A DNA stretch of 10,650 nucleotides from Hyphochytrium catenoides (taxonomy: Eukaryota; Sar; Hyphochytriomycetes; Hyphochytriales; Hyphochytriaceae). The notes beneath the pieces were generated by a model. It saw only the letters and a list, made by a program, of their open reading frames with translations. It was not told the origin of the DNA and ran no database searches. Below are positions 1 to 8,640 of this stretch, piece after piece. The stretch lies in NCBI GenBank assembly GCA_900088475.1, contig FLMG01004633.1, positions 1 to 10,650 on the forward strand. Reading direction: 5' to 3'. The position numbers were made by a program, and so were the translations under genes. How positions within the stretch are numbered: the first letter of the stretch is position 1; the number at the start of each line of letters is the position of its first letter.

Positions 1-1005
1 AGAGAGAGAGAGAGGGAGAGAAAGAGAAAGAGAAAGAGAAAAGAGAGAGAGAGGGAGAGAGAAAGAAAGAGAAAAAGAAAGAAGAGCAAAACAAATAGGC
101 TCCAAAGCGTAATAGACACATTAAGTTACTTCTTTGTTTTCCTTATGACTCCTCCTTTTTATGATAGACTGTACGACTTGAGTTTGTATATTCCTTCAAA
201 TAGGGTGATAACAACAGTAAAACAGTAGAGACAAAACTGTAGAATTGAATAAATAATATGTAAGAGGGAAAAAGGGAGAGAGAGAGAGCAAGAGAGAGAA
301 AGATGGGCAAATGAGAGAGAGAGAGAGAGACAGACAGACAAACAGACAGAGAGAGAGAAAGAGAAAATGGAAGAGAACAAAAGGATGTGGCTCCACGCCT
401 CGTCGTCCTGCAGTACAGAAGCGTGTGGTGGATCTTTCGCAGAACACGCAGCACTTGTCTTCTCTCTCTATTTTTTCCTCTCTTTACCTATAAGGAAAAA
501 GAGCTCTTTCTCGCTCTATAGTGTCCTCTGGGCCGTTTAACCTTCTCTTTTCCCATGTTCTTTCCTCTTCGCTCACTTTATCTTAGGCCGGCCCTTGTAA
601 TGGAAGGGCCCTTGTAGGTGACACGCGCGAAAAGGAATCAGCTTGTCTCTCTCTCTCTCTCTCTCTCTTTCTCTCATGCTTCCCTTACTTGTGTCTCTCT
701 CCTCTACACCAATTGGGTGTTCCTGTCTCTTCTTCTGCTGGCGGTCATCTCTCCTTCTCCAATGCTGTTCGTCGCCAGCTCTGCCACCAAAACGAGGGAA
801 GAGAAGCTTATAAGGCAATTTTCTCCATTTTTGACGCTTTGTCAAGCTTGGCAGGAGAAGGAATGGAAGCGAATGGAGAGGAGATAGAAAGACCCCCAGA
901 GAGAGAGAGAGAGAGACGCAGGGACAGAGACAGAGAGAGAAGAAGAGGAGAGACAGCAAAGAGTGAGGGCCACCGTTTTTTCCACCTCCATAAGATCTTT
1001 ATGAT
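1..1005. repeat. Mixed block: GA-rich tracts, one CT tract and short unique islands
   Basis: Positions 1-90 and 261-380 are GA-rich, the latter with interrupted GACA units at 329-348. Positions about 640-680 are a CT tract and 890-960 are GA-rich again. Between them lie ordinary-complexity islands at about 90-260 (AT-richer), 380-620 and 690-890. A frame at 91-234 (+) reads KSKTNRLQSVIDTLSYFF and onward to a TAG, and another open frame spans about 689-1051 (+) from a GTG. Neither has a recognisable domain, a good start context or a conserved motif, so no gene is called. Confidence 0.6.
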
Positions 1006-1460
1006 GACCAAAACCTTTCACCATTCAAAGGAAAAGGGAAAATGTTCATGATACAACTTAACGTTGGCCCTTTCCCTTTCTTTTCCCTCTCTCTCTCCTT
1101 CTCTTTCCCCGCTGTTATTCTTCGTCCTTGCTGATGACGGTTGAACAGATGGAGGAAGGTCCTTCCAGGAGGAGGAGCAGGACCGCATCCGACCCCTAAG
1201 CCATCATCTCTCTTCGTGCCCGCGCAACAGCAACGTTAAACCTACCCAGCCCTACTAGAGAGAAAAGAGAGAGAGAAGGAGAGAAAGAGAGACCGAGAAG
1301 TAGAGAAAGGGAGGGGGGAGCATGATGCCTGAGAAGATATAAAAGAAGATAGAAGATAAGAAACCGGAAGAACGGGAGAGAAAATAAAGAGAAGAAGGGA
1401 AACCACCCCCACAAAGAGGAGAGAAGAGAAGAGAAGAGAGAGAAAGGATAGAGAAAGAGA
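1006..1460. repeat. Tandem segmental duplication, copy A
   Basis: Copy A begins GACCAAAA...CCATTCAAAGGAAAAGGGAA, continues through a CT tract, then a unique core (GCTGATGACGGTTGAACAGA, then GGAGGAAGGTCCTTCC). Next come CTCTTCGTGCCCG, CCCAGCCCT, a GA-rich part with GCATGATGCC and AGATATAAA, and AACGGGAGAG. Every landmark recurs in the same order in the next 527 bases. The copies differ by substitutions and by indels that are not multiples of three, so the shared core shows no sign of coding constraint. No transposase fragment, terminal inverted repeat or target-site duplication was seen. Confidence 0.85.
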
Positions 1461-1565
1461 GACCAAAAGCTTTTGCCATTCAAAGGAAAAGGGAACATGT
1501 TAATGATGATACTCTCCCCCGTCGCGGTCTCTGTTGCGTCTTTCTCTTTCTTTTTCTTTTTCTTT

Positions 1566-1636
<71 letters not shown>

Positions 1637-1987
1637 CCGCGCTGCTATTCTCCGTCCCTGCTGATGACGGTTGAACAGATGGAGGAAGGTCCTTCCTGGA
1701 GGAGCAGGCAGGACCGCATCCCGACCCCACCAGGCCATCTCTCTTCGTGCCCGTAACATCACGTTCTTCAAACCCACCCAGCCCTAGAGGAAAAGGGAGA
1801 GGGAAAGGAGAGAAAGAGAGACCCAGAAGTGAAAGAAAGAGGGGAGGAAGCATGATGCCAGAGAAGAAGATATAAAGGAAGATAGATAGATTGTTGAAAG
1901 AACGGGAGAGATAAAGAGAAGAAAGAGAAACACACCCACAGAAAGGAGAGAGAGAGAGAAAAAGGGAGATAGAAAGAAAGAGAGAGA
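1461..1987. repeat. Tandem segmental duplication, copy B
   Basis: Copy B abuts copy A head-to-tail and restarts with GACCAAAAGC...CCATTCAAAGG. It carries the same core at about 1660-1700 (GCTGATGACGGTTGAACAGA), GCATGATGCC at about 1850, and AACGGGAGAG at about 1900. It is longer than copy A mainly because the CT tract between the leader and the core has expanded to include a perfect (CT)25 at 1585-1634. The right edge is approximate because it lies in degenerate GA sequence. Confidence 0.85.
1585..1634 (+). repeat. Perfect (CT)25 microsatellite
   Basis: Fifty uninterrupted bases of CT lie inside copy B, preceded by about 20 bases of TC that end at a CC break. At the matching place in copy A the tract is short and interrupted, so it has grown since the duplication. 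Confidence 0.95.
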
Positions 1988-2290
1988 CTCTCTAAAAAAA
2001 ACCCTTGCGGGTCCTGGCGGCGTGACTATCTCCTGCTTCCTGCTCTTGAAGGGGACGAACGTCCTGGAAAAATCAACGAGGCAATAGGGAAGAAACAATA
2101 ATAAAGAGAACTGAGAGTGAGGTTGAAAATGATAAGCGAGGGAGGGAGAAGAGAGAAAATTGGACGAAGACTGATGAAAGAGGAGAGCGGAAGAAAAATT
2201 GCTTTTGAGAAAGAGAGAACGAGAAAGAGAGAGAGAGAGAGAGAGGTAAAAAGCGAAGAAGCTGCAAGCTGCTGAAAACAACTGTCTTCT
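1988..2290. repeat. Short unique stretch followed by a GA-rich tract
   Basis: About 1997-2100 is ordinary sequence (CTTGCGGGTCCTGGCGGCGTG and following) with no recognisable gene. The rest is purine-rich, ending in a short GA run near 2230-2245. At about 2280 the + strand switches to pyrimidine-rich. Confidence 0.5.
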
Positions 2291-2694
2291 TCTCTCTGTT
2301 ATTCATCTCTTTCTCTTCGTTGTTGTTGATTGTCTTGACACTGAAGAGTAGCGTTTCTCTTCTTGTTTTCTCTCTCCTTTTCTCCTTTCTCTCTTTCTCT
2401 TTTCTCTCTCTTTCTCTTCCTCTGTGTCTTATCTTTCTTTCTCTCCCCCTCTCTCTCTCCCCCTCTCTCTCACACTCTCTGTCTCTCTCTCTCTTTCTCT
2501 CTCTCTCCTCTCTCTCTCTCTCTCTTTTTCTCCCTTCATTCTCCCTCTCCCTGGTTTCTTGACATGTTCAAAATAGAACCAGTGTCTGCTTATATCTCTT
2601 CTATGCCTGGCAAGATAGACGCTCCTCTCTTCTTCGGCTACTTCTTTATAAAAGATCCTCTCTCCTTCCCTTCTCTTTCTCTCCTCTCTCCTCT

Positions 2695-2731
<37 letters not shown>

Positions 2732-4075
2732 ATTTCTCCTGCTTCTATGATATTATATATATATATGCGGTGTCTTCTCTCTCTCTCCTTCCTCTTCCTC
2801 CCATACCACTATTTTGTCTTCATTCTTCTCCATCTCTCTCTACTATCTAGTCTCTCTACTATCTAGTCACTCTCTCTCTCGCTCTCGGTCTCTCTCGCTC
2901 TCTCTTTGTTTCTCTTAGGACAATGAGACTCTCTTCTTTTTTCTTGGAAAAGTTTCACTAGTCTGTCTTGCTCTTCTCATCTCTTCAGGGACCTTCTTTC
3001 TCTCTTTCCGTCGAACCCTTCGTCTGCGGTATTTCCTGGTGGGTTAATAATCTATTGGCCTGACTAGCGATTCGTCCATGTCTTTTTTGTCTTCTTCCTT
3101 TTGGCGCTCGCTTGCCTCTCTCTGTCTCTCTCCGTGTCTCTCTCTTCTCTCTCTCTCTCTCTCATTTCTTCCTTTTCTCGATTTTCTTTCGTCGGTTTCA
3201 ATGTCAACTGTGTTTGCGCTCTGGTCTTTCACTTTCTCCCTCGTTTTCTCTCTGACACCCTCTCACTCTCCCTCTTTCTGTCTTTGGAGAGAACCGGTAG
3301 AAAGAAGAAGAGCATAGTTTTAGTCCCCCAACTCTCTAAGATCTCTCTTCTCTCTCTTAACCTTTGGTTCTTACTCTCGTTCTCTCTTCCAATGTGTAAG
3401 CTAAGGCTCTATTTCGGTCCACTCTGTCTTGCAGTCTACATTCAGACGAGTTCTTTCCTTCTCTGTTCGTCTCACTCACTCGCTCCTCTGTCTTTCTTAC
3501 TTTTCTCCTCAATATGATGATAGTACATGTCCTACAGTTCTTCCTTTCTCTCCTTTTCGCTTACTTTCTGATTGCCGCCCTTCCGATTTTCTCTTCTTCC
3601 TTGATGTGGTGCTGGTCCTTCCTGACTGGTTCTTTTCTCTTCTACGGTGTCGTTCTTCCCCTCTCTTTCTTTCCATACTTTCTTTTTCTGTCTTTTCTGT
3701 CGTTTTCTCTCTTTTTCTCTTTCTCTCTCTTTCTCTCTCTCTCTCTTTCCCGTCTCTCTCTTCTTTTTTTTTGAAGAAGAGAAGCTCTTTCATTGTCTCA
3801 TCAGTCGTCTCTTATTATCATCACCGCTATATCTTCGTATATTGACAACTGTGATGCCCGTCACTCTTTCTTCCTCGTTCTTCGTCTTGCAGTTGTTGTC
3901 TTCCTTGTTATTTCTCTCTCTCTCGATGTGTTTCCGTTTTCTTCTTCTTTCTTTCCTTCAGAGCGTAGGCTCAGTGTCCCTTTATTTGTTTATTTTCGCT
4001 TTTGCTGTTCGCCTCTTTTCTTCTTTCTCTCTTTGTCTCTTTCTCTCTCTCACTTTGCAATCATCGCTTGCCTCT
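2291..4075 (+). repeat. Long CT-rich (polypyrimidine) block, about 1.8 kb
   Basis: The + strand is dominated by C and T with CTCT and TTTC runs. Its few interruptions include about 2560-2650, 2995-3075 and 3380-3450. All three frames stay open for long stretches only because C/T-only sequence cannot make a stop. Acceptor-like pyrimidine-AG sites occur, for example TCTTGCAG near 3430 and 3890 and CCTTCAG near 3960. No frame shows a domain, so these may be chance or may belong to introns. No gene is called. Confidence 0.7.
2835..2866 (+). repeat. Perfect 16-bp tandem duplication
   Basis: TCTCTCTACTATCTAG occurs at 2835-2850 and again at 2851-2866 without a mismatch. The non-CT half of the unit shows that this is a true duplication and not just microsatellite texture. 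Confidence 0.85.
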
Positions 4076-4160
4076 CCTCTTCCCACTGCTATATTGAGGG
4101 AGAGAAGGAAAAACGATAGAAAATATGGATAAGAAAGAAGTGAAAGAACGCTTGGCTGAG

Positions 4161-4192
<32 letters not shown>

Positions 4193-4310
4193 GAGAAAGA
4201 GGACAGAGAGATTAAAATAGTCTGGAGTCTACGCGCTGACCTTATTTGTCTTCCCTTCTGGGAGAAAGTGCAAGAGAGTGAGAAAGAAAGAGTCTAGGTT
4301 CGTTAACTAA
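4076..4310 (+). repeat. GA-rich tract with (GACA)6
   Basis: Purine-rich sequence includes six perfect GACA units at 4167-4190 flanked by GA. The segment at about 4215-4310 is ordinary sequence with nothing recognisable. Confidence 0.85.
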
Positions 4311-4315
4311 GTGCC

Positions 4316-4362
<47 letters not shown>

Positions 4363-4705
4363 CTCTCTCTCACGGCCCTCGTCCCTCTCCCCTCTCTCTC
4401 TCCCCGTCCCTCTCTCTCTGACCCCCTCTCGCCCTCCTCCACGCCTGCCTTTCTGTGTCGCAGAGAAAATCATCTGTTTGTCAAATTTGTCTCGCGTCTC
4501 TCTTGCCTTTGATGTCGTTGCTGCTGTGTCTCTCTTTTGATTTCCCTTCTATTTCCCCTTCTTCTTTTCCTCACTTGGGCTGCTTGCCTTTCTTCCCTGT
4601 CTCTCGCCATGCCGCCTCATCTCTTTTGATTATCTATAACCTCTCCCTTTCTCTCTCTCTCTCTCTCTCTCACTTCTCTCTCTCTCTTTCTCACCGTCTC
4701 TCTCG

Positions 4706-4741
<36 letters not shown>

Positions 4742-4760
4742 CTTTCTTCTACCTTTCTGC
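4311..4760 (+). repeat. (TTTC)11 microsatellite and CT-rich block
   Basis: Eleven perfect TTTC units run from 4318 to 4361 and pass straight into a CT run to about 4370, then a C-rich CT tract to 4435. A less repetitive stretch at about 4440-4640 contains an acceptor-like TGTGTCGCAG but no recognisable coding exon. CT runs resume from about 4645 to 4760. Confidence 0.85.
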
Positions 4761-4935
4761 CTCGAGGTCTCATTCCCTTCGCTTCGCATCCCTTAGAAAT
4801 ATGTTGGCTCCTTATGAGAGAGTATTGCATTATCCTTGATGAGTATTTGGAATCCATGGCCTAAGAGCTATATTATTCAGAATAAATACATACCTGTACA
4901 GAAGTGGCCCCTAAAGATGGGATAAATGTAACGGA
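4761..4935. other. Unique AT-richer island between CT and GA blocks
   Basis: This is ordinary-complexity sequence with no recognisable gene. On the - strand an ATG at 4857-4855 sits in a strong initiation context (GCCATGG) and opens a 75-codon frame. Its first 36 or so residues are varied, and the rest is Arg/Glu repeat from the CT block. The frame is noted but not called as a gene. Confidence 0.4.
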
Positions 4936-5534
4936 TGAGAGTCAGTGGAGGAAGAGGAGAGAAAGAGACAGCAGAGAGAGAGACAGACAGACAGACAGAC
5001 AGCAGAGAGAGGGAGAGGCAGACAGACAGAGAGCGAGAGAGAGAGAGACAGAGGGGAGAGAGAGAGACAGAAAGAGAATCAGAGAGAGAGTCAGAGAGAG
5101 ACGAGAGGGAGAAGACAGAGCAGCAAGGAAAGTTGCTCCAAGCGTAGCTGTGAAGATGCACAAAGAATGGAAATGGAGGAATGGAGAACAACGGGCAACA
5201 AGCAAAAAAGAGACACTGAGAGCGGGAGAGAGAGAGAGAGAGAGGGGGGGAGAGAGAGAAAAAGGAGGGGACACAGAGAATGAAGAGGAGGGACAGAGAG
5301 GAGAGAGAGAGGAGAGAGAGAGGAGAGAGAGAGGGCTGAAAGTGGGCTTCAACCTTAGGCGATAGATGAAAAAGAGGACGGCTGAACTCCTTGACCCTCC
5401 CACAATGTTAAGCTGCACTTGCGGGAGGGAGGAAGAAGAAGGAAGGAATGAAAAGAGAGAAAGAGGAGAATAAGGAGAAGAGGGAAGGAAAGGAAGGGAG
5501 AAAAAGGGAGAACGAAATGAATAGGGAAGAGAAA

Positions 5535-5597
<63 letters not shown>

Positions 5598-5620
5598 GAA
5601 AGGCTGTGACATGAAGGCGT
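4936..5620 (+). repeat. GA-rich block with (GACA)5 and a perfect (GA)28
   Basis: Degenerate GA sequence runs through about 4936-5330, with five GACA units at 4982-5001. About 5330-5440 is less repetitive, and purine-rich sequence continues to the perfect (GA)28 at 5538-5593. The open frames here are Arg/Glu/Asp/Gln repeats on + and Ser/Leu repeats on -, an effect of composition. Confidence 0.85.
5538..5593 (+). repeat. Perfect (GA)28 microsatellite, longest pure dinucleotide run in the window
   Basis: Fifty-six uninterrupted bases of alternating GA. As an uninterrupted polypurine mirror repeat it is suited to triplex (H-DNA) formation and would be expected to vary in length between individuals. 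Confidence 0.95.
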
Positions 5621-5739
5621 ACGCTTCTTCCATTCCCGCTTTGTTCTCTCCTTTACTCTATAAATCCCTCTTATTCCCTGGTTACCAGCACTCCTATGCT
5701 AACACTAAGGGTTTTTTTTTAACGCTAACTCTCTCCCTC

Positions 5740-5942
5740 TCTCTTCTCTGATCTGTCTCTCTTTTTACCCTCTCCCTCCCCACCAACGTCCTCGTCTCTC
5801 TCTTCACTCTCTCTCTCTCTCTCTCTTACTGTCTCTCGTCTTCGCTCCCATTCCTCTCACGTTTTTTTGTCTTCTGTCTCTCGTCCTTGCTGGTCTTCGC
5901 TTGTTCCTCCGAGCAGCTGCCAGCCTTTCGATGGCCTGGCCC

Positions 5943-6019
<77 letters not shown>

Positions 6020-6020
6020 G
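5740..6020 (+). repeat. CT-rich block with long CT runs
   Basis: Pyrimidine-rich sequence surrounds a unique patch at about 5850-5940. Two near-perfect CT runs (about 5958-5984 and 5987-6013), split by one TTT, end the block. The preceding 5621-5739 is ordinary sequence with no recognisable gene. Confidence 0.8.
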
Positions 6021-6044
6021 TCTGCCTCTTAAGAATCATTGCAG

Positions 6045-6458
6045 GAGAAGGAATTAGAGGGACAAAAGAAGAGAGAGAGAGAAGAGGGAGAATTCGGGAG
6101 AGAGACAGAGAGAGAAAGAAGGGCGAGGGCAAGAAGGAAGCACGAAAGAGAAGAGAGAAGGTTGTGTCACCTGGTCATCAGGATACCAAGATACCAGCAG
6201 GGAGCCGGGCGACCATGAGAGGGAGCACCATGGAGCTTCCCTTTTGAAGGAGAGAACGTTGGGACGGACCGGAAAATGTTTTTATAAGTAGGGAGAGAGA
6301 GGAGAAAATATAGAGAAAAAGAAAAGGAGAGAGAGAGAGAGAGAGGAGGGAGAGAGAGTTTTAGAAGTGGAAGTTGACTTTTCGTGAGCCCGAGCCTCGG
6401 TTGATAGGAGACTTGTCACCTCAATGCTTCGGGAGGAGAGAGAGGGAAGAGGAAAAAC

Positions 6459-6490
<32 letters not shown>

Positions 6491-6540
6491 AGAGAGAGAG
6501 GAAGGCGGCATGGGAGAGAGAGAGAGAGAGAGAGATGACC
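6045..6540 (+). repeat. GA-rich block with unique inserts
   Basis: Purine-rich tracts lie at about 6070-6160, 6285-6360 and 6430-6535. Two ordinary stretches (about 6160-6285 and 6360-6430) sit between them, and no coding signal is recognised in them. The decamer AGCCCGAGCC in the second stretch recurs near 6580, but the flanks do not match. Confidence 0.7.
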
Positions 6541-6649
6541 TTTCGTCCATTTAACTGTTCAAGAGGATACGCCTCTCATTAGCCCGAGCCAACATGTCCT
6601 GTTGGGGATCGGTCAGCAGCCATCACAGAAAGCTTTGCCGGGATGTCTC

Positions 6650-6900
6650 TATTTCTCTTCTCTCTTTCTCTCCTCTCTCTCTCTCTCCCTCTCTCTCTCC
6701 TTCTTTCCCTCTCTCTCTCTCCGTCCTGGTTGTCTCTTCTGAGGTCAGCGCTAGTGTTCAGAATGGGCTGAGCCCCCGCGGGCCTCTTCTTTTTCTCTTG
6801 TTTATCTTCTTCCGTTTCTCTCTGATTCCTCTCTCTTCTCTCTGCTGTATCTAATAAACTAACTGTCTTTCACTTCTCTTTAGTCCCTTTCTTGGTCTCA
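6650..6900 (+). repeat. CT-rich block
   Basis: CT-dominated sequence with a unique patch at about 6725-6790. The preceding 6541-6649 is ordinary sequence holding a small perfect inverted repeat (AGAGG-ATACG-CCTCT), too short to interpret. No gene is recognised. Confidence 0.7.
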
Positions 6901-6958
6901 GCGACGTTGTTTATCTTTTGCCCTCTTCCCTAAAAGCTTCGTCATGATGCTCGCAGTC

Positions 6959-7109
6959 TGGCGCAGTATAAATGATGACAAGAGAGTGAGAGAAGAGAGA
7001 GGAGAGAGAGGAGAGAGAGAGAGACAGAGAGAGAGAAACAACAGAGAGAGAGAAAGAGAGAGAGAAAGAGAGAAATGGCACAGCATAAATGACAAGAGAG
7101 TGAGAGAAG
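6959..7109 (+). repeat. Imperfect direct repeat, period about 117 bp, within a GA block
   Basis: TGGCGCAGTATAAATGATGA then CAAGAGAGTGAGAGAAG starts at 6959. A matching copy with a few changes (TGGCACAGCATAAATGA, CAAGAGAGTGAGAGAAG) starts at 7076. The sequence between and after the two copies is degenerate GA, consistent with an old tandem duplication of about 117 bp. Confidence 0.7.
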
Positions 7110-7184
7110 GGTGAGCAGAGAGAAAGAAGAGAGAGACAGAGAGAGGCAGTGAGAGAGAGAGAGAGAGAAAGAGGAAAGGAGTGA

Positions 7185-7460
7185 GGCTTCTTGGCGCTGC
7201 AGCTTTGATGTGGCGCCTTTTGCCGCCAAACGCACTCATTTCCCTCTCTCTCTTCTTGCTTCTCCATCTCTTGCTCCGGTTTGTCTAATCTCTGGTACTC
7301 TGTCCTCTGCCTCTGTCTCCCTTCCTCTCTCTCTCTTCCTCTCTCTCTCTCTCTCTCTGTCCTCTTTCTTCTCTATGCCGCTGCTCTTCCCTCTCTCTTT
7401 CTGTCAAACAAAACATTTGTCTCTCATTTCCTGTCTCTCACATGCTGGCCCTCCATACGA
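7185..7460 (+). repeat. CT-rich block with unique left edge
   Basis: About 7185-7240 is ordinary sequence (GGCGCTGCAGCTTTGATGTG, then GCGCC). CT-rich sequence with a run at about 7345-7358 follows. No gene is recognised. Confidence 0.65.
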
Positions 7461-7469
7461 TCAGTGTAG

Positions 7470-7650
7470 GTAGACAGAGGAAGCTACGAGAGAGAGGTAC
7501 CCAAGAAAGAGAAAGGAGAGAGAGGAAAAAGGAGACAGAGGCAGATAACAGAGAGTGATAAGAGACAGAGAGAATGTGAGAGAGAGAGAGAGAGTGAGAG
7601 AAACAAAGAGAGAGAGAGAGAGAGTGAGACAGAGAGAGAGAGAGGATGGC
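7470..7650 (+). repeat. GA-rich block
   Basis: Purine-rich tract with GAGA, GACAGA and GTGAGA runs. The next 7651-7765 is a unique stretch with no recognisable gene. Confidence 0.8.
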
Positions 7651-7765
7651 GCTCCGCCCTTTCTGTTCGGTCGTTCCATTTCGAACCCATGGGGCGTCCC
7701 TCCTATGTCCCAAGGCAAGAGGCTGAATCATCTCCAAGAAAAGAGGGTTCTTCTACATAATTTTC

Positions 7766-7803
<38 letters not shown>

Positions 7804-8028
7804 GTCTCTCTGTCTCTCTCTTCTCTCTTGTCTTCCTCTCCTGACCTCTCTTGTATTCTCTTTATGTCGCTTCTCTCTCTCTCGCTCTTTCTCTCCTCTC
7901 CTCTCTCTGTCTCTTTCTTTCTCTCTTTCCTCCTTTTACCTCTTTTTTCTCTCTCTCTCCCTCTATGAAATCTCTCTTCCTTGTTGTTTCTTTCCTCTTC
8001 TGGCCCTCATCACAAACAAGAGCAAAAG
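7766..8028 (+). repeat. CT-rich block
   Basis: CT and CTGT runs. Near the right edge a short frame from an ATG at 7965 resembles a signal peptide (MKSLFLVVSFLFW), but hydrophobic Leu/Phe/Ser runs are what CT-rich DNA encodes by chance and the ATG context (TCTATGA) is poor. No gene is called. Confidence 0.7.
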
Positions 8029-8175
8029 ATGGCGACTTTTTTCGATGCGAGGAGTCCAGAGATGGAGGAAGTGAGACATCTCAAAGATAACGAGAGAGAC
8101 AGAGAGAAAGAGAGAAAAAATGAAAGCGTAAAAAAGAAGAGAAAGAGACAGAGAGAGAGAGAAAGCGAGAAATAA

Positions 8176-8640
8176 ATAAGTGGAAGGGGTAAACAGAGAA
8201 GGGAGTAAGAGTGCGCGAAGACTTCTATGAATGGATAAAAGGAAACAAGGATTTTATCGTTATCTGGTTGTAATATATGGTTTTAATTCTGGGATTTTCA
8301 ACTTTTATAAGGGACTTTTACTTTTGGTAGAGATAAAGAAGGGACAGGTAACCTGTATGACTCCATGATAGGCATTTTTATGTAAAGAGAAATTCTTTTA
8401 TTTGTCTTCGCGCTGTTTCAGGAAAGATTGAATAAAAGACCATCAAATATGCAAAACACTAAAACTATTTTTATAGAGTTTGTTGTGTGAGTGATGGCAT
8501 TTTCACCTTTCTCTGGATCCAGAACGCTGCCCAACTGAAAATGGTAAGATTAAAGATAAACGTTTTATTTATCCCTGATGAAGGAGCGATCTCGATCGTT
8601 CTCCTTTTTGCAAGGTGATTCGAAAGTCGCGTGTTGTTTG
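8176..8640. other. AT-richer ordinary-complexity island, non-repetitive
   Basis: This is the only stretch of several hundred bases free of GA/CT microsatellites. On + an ATG at 8231 opens 45 codons (MDKRKQGFYRYLVVIYGF and on), closing at TGA 8366-8368. A possible phase-0 intron at 8348-8421 (GTAACC...TTTCAG) would instead join it to a frame ending at 8488-8490, giving 61 residues. On - a frame runs from 8549 to 8298, interrupted once by TGA at 8420-8418. Neither product is recognised. The island could equally be a promoter or other intergenic sequence. Confidence 0.4.
8581..8606. other. Imperfect hairpin-forming inverted repeat
   Basis: AAGGAG-CGAT at 8581-8590 pairs with ATCG-TT-CTCCTT at 8595-8606, leaving a CTCG loop and a two-T bulge. 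Ten base pairs in 26 bases, in sequence that is not a simple repeat. Thymines follow, but a bacterial-type terminator would make no sense in this eukaryotic setting. Confidence 0.5.

Noticed and set aside
88-234. Open + strand stretch reading ...MTPPFYDRLYDLSLYIPS...
   Set aside because: Fewer than 50 codons, no upstream acceptor or good start, no recognised family, and the - strand is also open here.
329-348. GACA arrays (also at 4167-4190 and 4982-5001) considered as a CRISPR-like or minisatellite array
   Set aside because: They are simple tetranucleotide runs with no spacers and no longer repeat unit.
689-1051. 120-codon + strand frame with relatively varied residues (REAYKAIFSIFDALSSLAGE)
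   Set aside because: It begins at GTG and not ATG, ends in GA-derived Arg/Glu repeat, and shows no recognised domain or splice sites.
1196-1777. 193-codon - strand frame across the tandem copies
   Set aside because: It includes a long Arg/Glu run from (CT)25. The homologous copy carries frame-breaking indels, which argues against selection on a protein.
3390-3440. Possible tiny intron GTAAGC...CTTGCAG near 3397-3435
   Set aside because: About 39 bases, with no coding signal on either side. Acceptor-like pyrimidine-AG strings are very common in CT-rich DNA.
3514-3774. Hydrophobic + strand frame that looks like transmembrane helices (MMIVHVLQFF..., ...LMWCWSFLTG...)
   Set aside because: CT-rich codons encode Leu, Phe, Ser and Pro by default. 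The other + frames over the same bases are equally open and hydrophobic, and no matching splice sites or family motif support it.
2320-4132. Many overlapping + strand frames of 60-170 codons rich in Ser, Leu and Phe
   Set aside because: C/T-only sequence contains no stop codon in any frame, so long open frames are expected. Several overlap in different frames, none shows a domain, and the codons just repeat TCT/CTC/TTC.
4904-5365. 153-codon Arg/Glu/Asp/Gln-rich + strand frame (and its Ser/Leu-rich - strand counterpart)
   Set aside because: GA and GACA repeats cannot spell stops. The product is an almost pure RE/RD/TDRQ repeat and the opposite strand is equally open.
7660-7700. GTTCC-ATTTCGAACC considered as a tRNA T-arm
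   Set aside because: The spacing does not fit the invariant T-loop, and no acceptor, D or anticodon stems can be folded around it.
8581-8606. Hairpin followed by T-run considered as an intrinsic transcription terminator
   Set aside because: The window is eukaryotic with spliced-gene signals. Bacterial-type terminators are not expected and no upstream gene ends here.
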